Below, piece by piece: positions 35,701 through 40,230 of a stretch of DNA of 40,230 nucleotides. The stretch lies in NCBI GenBank assembly GCA_002633005.1, contig NMRA01000051.1, positions 1,103,298-1,143,527 on the forward strand. Direction: 5' to 3'. The notes below the pieces were generated by a model. That model did not search any database, had not been told where the DNA came from, and saw only the letters and a list, made by a program, of their open reading frames with translations. The stretch comes from Phoronis australis (lineage: Eukaryota > Phoronida > Phoronidae). A program made the translations under genes and the position numbers. Each line of letters starts with the position of its first letter. Positions within the stretch are counted from its first letter, which is position 1.

Positions 35701-38431
35701 TTTCACCCAAAAATTTAACATTCCAGCAAGTCATGCAATGACTTTAAGTAAGGTTGCGAGCACATTCACGAACCACACGTTAGAACTTGCTTTTTCACTG
35801 GCATGGTTTAATGCAAGAAACCAGACATGCGGAATGCACCTCAGATCATTACCCTCACAAATGCACCCCAGATCAGTCCCTTCACAAATGCAACCCAGTC
35901 AGTCCCCTCGTAAATGCACCCAAGATAATCCCATCATGAATGCAACCCAGTCAGTCCCCTCGTAAATGCACTCAAGATCAGATCCCTCGTAAATGCACCC
36001 AAGATCAGTCCCCTCGCGAATGCACCCCTAATCAGTCCCTTTCAAATGCACCCCAGGTCAGTCCCTTACAACTTACCTGAATTTTTTATAGTATTGTATA
36101 GTTCGACAGCATCAGATACCTGTCTCATGTCTATTCGTTCCACAAGGGCCACTTCGTCCTCAGTGTTGTGCTCATAGCTGACTTTGGCAGGTGAAAGTGC
36201 CTACGAAGATAAACAGATTATGGAGAAAAGGAAAGGAGGAAATTCTGAACTTTTGTGAAAACATGCCCGACAAAATCTGAGCTGAAATGATCAAAAACAG
36301 TTATAGGCACCAGTACCAGCACCAAATGTGTATAAAGGTTTATGGCTACTTTGTCATAAACTACAACCCTATCACTGTTATGGGAGACTGTACTTTTTGT
36401 AAAATTCTCGATATAATGAATGTTTGATTTAATTATTGTCCATCATGGTCAACTTTTTCCTGCTTGACTGGCAAAATACAGACACATGTTTACAAGTTGT
36501 AATAGTGACTGCAATACCTGTTTCTACTGACAGGGTATATGACTATCACCAGTCTTCTGTATGTCATAGAAAACATTCTGTCTTTGAGAAGAAATTGCAC
36601 TTCACGTCCAACATAAAGATGTCCCATATCCTTGCACGGATGCAAAAGCGCGCAACTGAGGCAGACACATTTTATATCTCATACTGGTGCATTAGCCCTC
36701 ATAGGTCTTCACTTATTGAGTCACATTATGTCCATGACTAGCTGATGAGAAAGTCAAGGCAAAATACATAACTATACCACGACTGTATCAGAGGGTTGAA
36801 GTCCTCCAGCTTACCTCAATCCTGGGGACAGCTGTGGTGATGGGATCAAAGAGATCCGGGTACTCCTTCAATAAATATTTGGCAGCCTTACGTCCAGAGG
36901 CCTTGGACAGTGCATGCGCCCTCTGTAATGTGATATCCACAGCATAAATATTGGGAAATGACCACAACAACAAATTAAGGGAATTATGCACCTATCAAGC
37001 ATGCATTATTCACAAATGAGGTTACCCACATTATATAATAGCAAAGCAGAGCATTGATATATGCCTACAGTGCGCATCACAAATGATAAAGAAATAAAGG
37101 GTGCTCATTTTTTTCAAATATTTCTACAACCCATTGTCAGATCCATTGGAAAATCAGACACACTGATAATCTGTTACTTGGGTGCACCACAGTCGCATGC
37201 GCGCACCCAGCCTAAAAAATTGGGGGGGGGCTTGAATTTTTTGAGAATGTGGCTCAAATGAGCCCCCCCAAGCCCCCCTGGGTATGCGCACGAGTAGTTA
37301 GATCTGCCTAAAAACCGACACCAAGTGTACTTTCATCAATAGAGAGATATGTGTCAAGCTAAATATACAAAGAACTAGGTAGATGTTGAGGCTGATGTAA
37401 AGAAATCTACAATTTTCCATAGGAAGCACTACAACAGAATAGTCTGAAAATTAATGTTGACCATGCTCTCCTCAACTTTCATGAGGATTCTTCACGCAGT
37501 TTGAGGATGAAGACAAAGATGCCAAAAACATACACAATAACAGAAACAGGGATGTAAAAAAGGCCAAATACATCTGAAGTCAGGCAGATGCGGATGTTTC
37601 CTTTATGGAAACTTACACCCAAATTTCATGAAGTTTTAACAATTAACTGAATAGAAACTGAGGCATACTGAAAAAAAACAAGTTGCTACTAGGTGATGCT
37701 GCAGTAGTCCGAGAACCAAAACTTGAAATTTTAAATTCCCTAGTACCAAATCCTTCTACCTTATCCAAGTTGTTTGTTGGTATGAAATAAGGGTCGTCCA
37801 TAAACATGTAATGTGGTCCATTGAAATCTCGCTGGACACAGCTGGACAAAGCCTTCAGGATGGACGTTGGGTCCCTGTAACAAGTATGAAACGCCTCAGG
37901 AATTGGCAACAGTCTTGTGATCAGGAATTAGTCAGCAAACGGAAGAAACTATTTTTGTGAGGTGACAGCATCAATTACACTAAAGACAGATTACTCATTA
38001 GTTAAACGATGCTCACTCTCAGCTAAAGGCCTTGAACCTTGACCAACAGATGGCACTCCTAAAATCTGTGACCGCACTGGTGCAAGAAGAACTCCTTGGA
38101 ACTATAACATTACCGATAATATTCGCATAATGATTCTTTAGAAAAATGAGTGTACTTCGACAGAAGATTTTCCAAATTAACAGCTTACTACGATAATACT
38201 AACAAACCTTTTTATCCTCGGCGGTATCACAATATCTTTTCTTGAGGGCACACTGGTCTCCTTAGATACAGCCGCTACACTCTGCTTGCTGCTGTTGATA
38301 CTAGACACATGGTAGTTCCTAAACAGATGGAACACACAAGTATGAGGACAATGCCAGGCAGTGAAATTCAATGTTTGTGAGGATATTGATAATGACAGAA
38401 TATTAAATCTGATACAGCAACATATACGCAA
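17771..38431 (-). CDS. PTCD3 (MRPS39, mS39), mitochondrial small-subunit pentatricopeptide protein; 19 coding exons
   Basis: PTCD3 is a PPR protein of the mitochondrial ribosomal small subunit, needed for mitochondrial translation. Nineteen exons on the minus strand join without a frame error into 680 residues; the human protein has 689. Landmarks in order: FMDDPYFIPTNNL (human VFQDDPYLMPASSL), LLDLLCVYNSSD, YCSMIRG (identical in type to human YCTMIRG), VRPNLDTFNNTL, LRDLDLAYKIDKLLNTG, CYEKFVPN and LTDLSEAQR. The first 57 residues have Arg, Lys and Ser but no Asp or Glu, as in a mitochondrial presequence. The start at 38431 assumes no intron between it and RNYHVSS; a splice at 38319 is the alternative. 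Exon 9 is duplicated nearby. Introns are large and repeat-rich. Confidence 0.95.
17799..19268 (-). other. PTCD3 intron 18
   Basis: About 1.5 kb. A short tandem repeat sits near its 5' end at 19176-19232. Nothing else was recognised. Confidence 0.75.
19176..19232. repeat. Short tandem repeat, about 2.5 units of 22-23 bp
   Basis: Three passes of GTGACAGAGGGTATTGCCCT with small changes. Confidence 0.8.
19269..19366 (-). CDS. PTCD3 exon 18
   Basis: Codes for LSSELGYSQASDLAKLAGEK and LTDLSEAQ. The donor is AG|GTAGGT. Without splicing the frame would stop at once, which fits an exon end here. Confidence 0.88.
19685..19748 (-). CDS. PTCD3 exon 17
   Basis: 64 bp coding for SEEMFSELTEALIQAQQADR and VV. 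The donor is GTG|GTAAGT and the acceptor TTTCAG. Confidence 0.88.
19998..20051 (-). CDS. PTCD3 exon 16
   Basis: 54 bp coding for ELIEYYKKHSTSIAGIL, parallel to human MLGLFRKHNKIP. The donor is CAG|GTAAGA. Confidence 0.9.
20683..20751 (-). CDS. PTCD3 exon 15
   Basis: Codes for LTCTMLNYIISIHVKGDHL and DKAW, matching human SLNCIAILFLRAGRTQEAW. The donor is TG|GTAAGA. Confidence 0.92.
20752..22104 (-). other. PTCD3 intron 14
   Basis: 1.35 kb with no recognised gene or repeat. The other downstream introns at 19367-19684, 19749-19997 and 20052-20682 are likewise plain. Confidence 0.7.
22105..22285 (-). CDS. PTCD3 exon 14
   Basis: The longest internal exon (181 bp). It codes for VPILRLMAKKRQEPDLQQTF, CDIAQNVLERIEEEAA and TRVQPL, parallel to human ILMLMARDKHPPELQVAF. 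The donor is CAG|GTGAGT. Confidence 0.94.
22286..23293 (-). other. PTCD3 intron 13
   Basis: 1.0 kb, AT-rich, with no recognised feature. Confidence 0.7.
23294..23384 (-). CDS. PTCD3 exon 13
   Basis: Codes for IWVPTFPVVDELLQTVELF through LPLIWS, parallel to human LLQALDVANRLEVIPKIW. The donor is CAG|GTAGGT. Confidence 0.92.
23590..24560. repeat. Diverged modular repeat in PTCD3 intron 12
   Basis: Old copies of the modular family seen at 25.6-31 kb. Phrases such as AAATTTCATGATGATC and GAGATATTGAG alternate with motifs like GCCACTAGGAGGCACAGC (23766) and GCCACAAGGGGGTGCTG (24031). Module spacing is irregular and divergence is high. Confidence 0.75.
25047..25125 (-). CDS. PTCD3 exon 12
   Basis: Codes for STFMRALLVVEPLDKVMECY and EKFVPN, matching human VTLKWYEDLIPS. 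The donor is AAC|GTAAGT. Confidence 0.93.
25640..26900. repeat. Modular repeat array with about 150-bp modules in PTCD3 intron 11
   Basis: Three module types recur in the order A-B-C-A-B-C. Type A carries CCACTAGGAGGCGCC (about 25931 and 26373), type B a GGCCACTAGGTGGTGC form (about 26530), and type C CCACTAGAGGGCAC (about 26240) or a close form (26675). Linkers repeat TACCAAATTTCATGAAAATC and GGAGATACAGCCATAGGCGC. The three-module cycle is about 440 bp. The array ends in a GGACGGACGGAC tract and a short palindrome. Confidence 0.88.
26800..26895. repeat. Terminal module with GGACGG tract and hairpin, copy 1
   Basis: A (GGACGG)-type tract is followed by GATGACGGCATAATG and then the palindrome CCACATATAAATATGTGG. 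The same order ends the other two copies near 28984 and 31005, so it probably marks one end of the repeat unit. Confidence 0.8.
26932..27041 (-). CDS. PTCD3 exon 11
   Basis: Codes for ACLNLRDLDLAYKIDKLLN through KESAY, matching human LRDLELAYQVHGLLKTG. The donor is TA|GTGAGT. Confidence 0.95.
27042..27659 (-). other. PTCD3 intron 10
   Basis: 618 bp holding a tRNA-like element at 27493-27572 and no other recognised feature. Confidence 0.8.
27493..27572 (-). repeat. tRNA-like element, probably a SINE fragment
   Basis: On the minus strand, TGACTTAGTAG resembles an A box and GGTGCAAGTCC (27506-27516) a B box with one mismatch. The ends GGAGGCAGTG and CCCATTGGGGC fit a tRNA-derived head. Stem pairing is too poor for a working tRNA. 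It is a different family from those at 3.6 kb and 39.3 kb. Confidence 0.6.
27660..27688 (-). CDS. PTCD3 exon 10, 29-bp microexon
   Basis: Codes for the SFFTSAMSK block that aligns with human DKFFQSAMSIC. The acceptor is TTCAAG and the donor AAG|GTAAGA. It is needed to keep phase between exons 9 and 11, which supports it despite its size. Confidence 0.87.
27890..28985. repeat. Modular repeat array, second block
   Basis: Modules with CCACTAGATGGCGA (27958), CCACTAGTGGGCAC (28073), CCACTAGGTGGAGC (28177), CCACTAGGGGGCAC (28325 and 28780) and CACTAGGTGGCACC (28471). Spacing is about 104-159 bp. It ends with the GGACGG and hairpin module at about 28900-28985. Much of it recurs at 30.1-31.0 kb as part of the 2-kb duplication. 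Confidence 0.88.
28098..30025. repeat. Tandem duplication of about 2 kb, promoter-distal copy
   Basis: Aligns with about 30115-32060 over its whole length. Differences are few near the duplicated PTCD3 exon (small indels such as a 20-bp gap) and more frequent in the modular repeat part. It contains the second exon 9. A single N closes it near 30026. Confidence 0.88.
29846..29977 (-). CDS. PTCD3 exon 9, second identical copy
   Basis: Every coding base and both splice sites match the copy at 31882-32013. It sits inside a roughly 2-kb tandem duplication. If both copies were spliced in, 44 residues would be repeated in frame; if used singly they would give the same protein. The lone N about 50 bp beyond it, at the duplication edge, makes an assembly duplicate of two haplotypes a serious alternative. 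Confidence 0.6.
30026..31005. repeat. Modular repeat array, third block
   Basis: Carries CCACTAGGAGGCGCC (30067), CACTAGGTGGTGC (30204), CCACTAGGAGGTGCC (30480) and CCACTAGGGGGCAC (30790), then the GGACGG and hairpin end at about 30890-31005. It is largely the duplicate of 28.1-29.0 kb. Confidence 0.87.
30115..32060. repeat. Tandem duplication of about 2 kb, promoter-proximal copy
   Basis: Partner of 28098-30025 at an offset of about 2.0 kb. It includes exon 9 at 31882-32013 and unique sequence GTGTGCGGGTGAC beyond the point where the other copy meets the N. Confidence 0.88.
31882..32013 (-). CDS. PTCD3 exon 9, copy nearer the promoter
   Basis: 132 bp starting EPSLGTWSYVIQIFYQFPD, then NILYEIMKELDGK, which matches human EPSLATYHHIIRLF and IIYDIMNELMGK. 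It starts and ends in phase 1, so it can be skipped, swapped or doubled without a frameshift. The donor is CT|GTAAGG and the acceptor TTACAG. An identical exon lies 2.0 kb downstream. Confidence 0.93.
32014..33812 (-). other. PTCD3 introns 7 and 8 around exon 8
   Basis: Apart from exon 8 (32508-32658) nothing was recognised in these 1.6 kb of intron. Confidence 0.7.
32508..32658 (-). CDS. PTCD3 exon 8
   Basis: Codes for the VRPNLDTFNNTLSVL repeat and LKTLNEMKACGI, like human VKPNLQTFNTIL and LREMKAIGI. The donor is ATAG|GTGTGA. Confidence 0.95.
33813..33895 (-). CDS. PTCD3 exon 7
   Basis: Codes for VDLSTFNALLSVAG through KWELVE, matching human DVYTFNALIEA. It is 83 bp, with acceptor TTACAG and donor GAG|GTGAGA. 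Confidence 0.93.
33896..35049 (-). other. PTCD3 intron 6
   Basis: 1.15 kb. The 5' part holds the second copy of a dispersed repeat (about 34705-34920). The rest shows nothing recognised. Confidence 0.75.
34705..34920. repeat. Dispersed repeat, copy 2
   Basis: Partner of 15030-15240, with the same block order: GACCAATGACA, AGAGGAAAC, AATAGGCTTGTGTGATAG, AGAGGAAACTGGAAATCAAG and ATGAGGAAATCGTC. Confidence 0.75.
35050..35198 (-). CDS. PTCD3 exon 6
   Basis: Codes for NIVFNDMENKTPSAYCSMIR and an adjoining PPR helix pair (AFELYEEML). The acceptor is TTGCAG and the donor CAG|GTAAGT. Confidence 0.95.
35433..35586 (-). CDS. PTCD3 exon 5
   Basis: Codes for SEETLHSLLDLLCVYNSSD through KTIRKSWK, parallel to human NSLLDLLCYYGDQEP. 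The donor is AA|GTAAGT. Confidence 0.94.
35835..36070. repeat. Minisatellite, about nine units of 25-28 bp
   Basis: Units follow CAGTCCCCTCGTAAATGCAC with CCAAGAT or CCCAGAT linkers and moderate divergence. It lies in PTCD3 intron 4 and ends right at the exon 4 donor (36071-36076). Confidence 0.88.
36077..36200 (-). CDS. PTCD3 exon 4
   Basis: Codes for ALSPAKVSYEH and VALVERIDMRQVSDAVELYN, matching human ALKERIELRKVKASVDMF. The donor is CAG|GTAAGT. Confidence 0.93.
36201..36814 (-). other. PTCD3 intron 3
   Basis: 614 bp with no recognised gene or repeat. Confidence 0.7.
36815..36922 (-). CDS. PTCD3 exon 3
   Basis: Codes for RAHALSKASGRKAAKYLL through VPRIE, in phase 0 at both ends. The donor is GAG|GTAAGC. 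Confidence 0.93.
36923..37759 (-). other. PTCD3 intron 2
   Basis: 837 bp holding a small G-tract inverted-repeat element (about 37193-37293) and a diverged fragment of the modular repeat family (about 37290-37720, with CTACTAGGTGATGCTGC near 37684). Confidence 0.7.
37193..37293. repeat. Small element with inverted ends and G/C tracts
   Basis: The ends TGCGCGCACCCAG and CTGGGTATGCGCA are inverted copies with two mismatches. Inside, a run of nine G and a run of seven C can pair across an AT-rich loop. This looks like a short MITE or a hairpin-forming repeat. Confidence 0.55.
37760..37874 (-). CDS. PTCD3 exon 2
   Basis: Codes for DPTSILKALSS and MFMDDPYFIPTNNLDK, the best conserved N-terminal block. 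The acceptor is TTACAG and the donor AAG|GTAGAA. Confidence 0.95.
38208..38431 (-). CDS. PTCD3 exon 1 (presequence)
   Basis: Codes for residues 1-74 plus two bases. The N terminus is free of acidic residues up to Glu58, which suits import into mitochondria. It ends VIPPRIKR, like human VVIPKKK. The donor is AAG|GTTTGT. The upper boundary is less certain than the lower. Confidence 0.75.
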
Positions 38432-39274
38432 GAAACCATGAGTCCAATTCGCAGATTCAATATTAAAAAGTGTAACTTCCTGACACTGTTGTCATCTCCC
38501 AAGAGATGTTGCAAAATGTTGGGAAATTACTAGTAGAGCGTGCTCGTGACAAGAGCGTACTATTTTCAAAGCGGACGACAGGCTTTTTTGTTACAAAAGG
38601 CAGAGCATTATGCAAGAAAGTCGAGTTTATTACATTGTTTTTCACTTAAACGACTGCAACGGGCAAGGTATTGGTTAACCCCCAGATTTTGCATGCACCC
38701 CTGCAGGTAGTTAGCTCTAGCCTCTACATGTTGTTATACATTTCAAGATGAGGTGACCAGCAGAACTACCCGGGCTGTGTGAAATTTCGGGGTCTAACAG
38801 CACTCAACACACAGTGGTACATAGTCGCAGGTGGGAAAGTACGGAGTTGGATTGTAAACAATAACCCAAAGCTCTATTTTGACTCTAAGACTTCATACAG
38901 CTAGCTGACTGGCAAGGTGGTTATCAGCCCAGATTTGGCTCTACCCTAATAACCCTACTAGTCTACCGAGTACTCAGACAGCAACCTACTGGCACGTAGG
39001 ACGGTGGAGCTCCTATAAGCACTTCATACACCGGAAGTTTTTCTAAAACATCTAAGTCACATTAATTTTAAATACCTTTTGCTCACAAAGGGACACCTTA
39101 GGAGGCCGTTGATGTATGTAATTCCTTCCAACGATTTTGGAAACTGAACGAGGAACTGCTCAAAGAAAAAGTTTGATAACGGGAGTATCTGTTTAGAGTT
39201 GGACTGAATTAAATTACATCGACAGCCTCCCGATGTGTCCCTCTATGCGCAAAAGGTATTAATAAGAACGGAGC
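38432..39274. other. Region upstream of PTCD3
   Basis: Expected to hold the PTCD3 promoter and 5' UTR. No TATA box or clear upstream exon was identified. A 60-codon minus frame at 38463-38645 has some basic residues but no donor with the right phase, so it was not used. Confidence 0.5.
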
Positions 39275-39361
39275 TGTAGAAATTTTCAGTGTCTCTGGTG
39301 GGACTTGAACCTAGGTTGTACCAGTGACGGTCAACCATCTAAACCATTCGGCCAAGAGGCA
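39275..39361 (-). repeat. tRNA-derived element, family 2, copy 1 (inverted)
   Basis: Read on the minus strand it has A box TGGCCGAATGG and B box GGTTCAAGTCC with tRNA-like spacing. A 7-bp acceptor-like stem (TGCCTCT with AGAGACA, one mismatch) closes it. It is followed by CACTGAAAATTTCTACA, shared with the other copies. The D and T arms are imperfect, so a SINE is more likely than a tRNA gene. Confidence 0.75.
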
Positions 39362-39363
39362 AC

Positions 39364-39451
39364 TGTCTCTTGGCCGCATGGTTTAGACGCTTGGTCCTGC
39401 GCACGTACAACCTCGGCTCAAGTCCCATCGGAGACACTGAAATTTTCTACA
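39364..39451 (+). repeat. tRNA-derived element, family 2, copy 2
   Basis: TGTCTCT at 39364-39370 pairs with GGAGACA at 39430-39436 as an acceptor stem. A box is TGGCCGCATGG and B box GGCTCAAGTCC. It lies head to head with copy 1, only two bases apart, so the pair can fold into a long hairpin. The tail is CTGAAATTTTCTACA. Confidence 0.75.
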
Positions 39452-39711
39452 TTGGTGCCCAACTAAGGAATAATCCACGATTAACCCCGAGATGTAAAGG
39501 GGCAGATGGAGAGGGGGCAACCTGGTAGTGATGGATTCAGAGCACAAAGAGAGTGTCGCTGACAGTAAATTCCAGGACGCTAGGGTGTTGCTGAAACTTA
39601 AAAGCCAGGGAACGCGCCTGCTCCACGGAAGGGGAGTAGTGTTGGGAAACTTGACTTCCGGTTGTGACGACACGTACAGTCAGATAAAGCCTCTCTAAGT
39701 AGCTTGCCAAG

Positions 39712-39830
39712 TGGCAATTGCCTCTACTCTACTCTCTAGACCGAATGGATGCTTGGTCGTCGCACGTGTAACCTACACTCTCCAGGTTCAAGTCCCACCG
39801 GCACCGGAGACACTGAAATTTTCTACATAG
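39712..39830 (+). repeat. tRNA-derived element, family 2, copy 3
   Basis: Contains GACCGAATGGATGCTTGGTC, a perfect B box GGTTCAAGTCC, an extra GGCACC and the shared GAGACACTGAAATTTTCTAC end. It is more diverged in the A box region than copies 1 and 2. Confidence 0.7.
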
Positions 39831-40109
39831 AATTGATGTTTTCGTCAGGGCGAGGCATACTTTGCCGAAAACCTTCCGGCCTATGAAGCGCCTATTAGTC
39901 GGTGGGCCAAATCTCATAGCGTTCACCCTTGTGAGTACTTTGGGGGGGGCAACCTAGTTTTTTCTATGTGGCTAGATAATAAAACTAAAAATCAAATTCC
40001 AAAAAGTTCCCACGTCTACACTTGCACATTTTTTTAAAAAAAGGTGTTTTTGTTGCACAAAATATGATGCATATTCCTGCCACTTGATGGCGCTTTTCTA
40101 GTGAATTGA

Positions 40110-40230
40110 CCAATCAGAGAGCCAGATTGTATTGTTGTGCTTAGTTACTTCAATATGGCTGCTCCAATGGAATGTGATGTCTGTATAATTCAAGGTTTAT
40201 CAAACAGCACAAAATTGTGATGTCAGAGCC
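40110..40230 (+). promoter_or_regulatory. Possible promoter and first codons of a downstream gene
   Basis: GACCAATCAGAG near 40109 contains a CCAAT box, followed 40 bp later by AATATGGCTGCTCC, a YY1-like context around an ATG. The ATG frame is open for 21 codons to the end region, with a possible donor at CAAG|GTTTAT. Too little is present to identify a gene. Confidence 0.25.

Noticed and set aside
38463-38645. Possible upstream presequence exon of PTCD3
   Set aside because: No donor gives the phase needed to join the RNYHVSS exon, whereas the frame from 38431 is open and free of acidic residues.

Overview
The window is animal nuclear DNA: AT-rich, with spliced genes, long repeat-filled introns, tRNA-derived SINEs, minisatellites and one assembly gap (202 Ns at 10083-10284) plus a lone N near 30026. 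Gene content (arsenite methyltransferase with a Cys-rich tail, PTCD3/mS39, a single-exon GT31 glycosyltransferase, a THAP transposon carrying a P2X7-type zinc domain) and the polymorphic, repeat-rich introns suggest a marine invertebrate, perhaps a non-vertebrate deuterostome. That placement is an inference and the species cannot be named from this sequence.

Layout. 1-1064: no gene recognised. About 1065-1490 (- strand): decayed duplicate of the 3' part of the next gene. 1520-2755 (-): intact intronless beta-1,3-glycosyltransferase. 2756-3299: short head-to-head intergenic region. 3300-14074 (+): complete AS3MT in eight exons, 360 codons, all four functional cysteines kept. Its introns hold two tRNA-derived SINEs, a 47/53-bp minisatellite, a 21-bp minisatellite and a satellite-like array built on a palindromic core (TGCGGAA...TTCCGCA) that runs into the N gap. 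15309-17003: a TTAA-flanked DNA transposon with 140-bp inverted repeats, carrying a truncated THAP transposase gene on + and part of a P2X7-type zinc-domain gene on -.

17771-38431 (-): complete PTCD3 (mitoribosomal small-subunit PPR protein mS39), reconstructed here as 19 coding exons and 680 codons with every splice phase consistent. One 132-bp exon is present twice with identical sequence, inside an approximately 2-kb tandem duplication whose edge carries the lone N; this is either a real exon duplication or two haplotypes joined in assembly. PTCD3 introns are invaded by a modular repeat with about 150-bp spacing in which nearly every module carries a CTCF-like core (CCACTAGGGGGCAC and variants). 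39275-39830: three copies of a second tRNA-derived element, two of them head to head. The last bases contain a CCAAT box and ATG that may begin another + strand gene.

The genes are functionally unrelated: Golgi glycosylation, arsenic methylation and mitochondrial translation. The strongest candidates for novelty are the transposon with its antisense P2X7-type cargo, the PTCD3 exon duplication, the periodic CTCF-like module array and the palindromic satellite.
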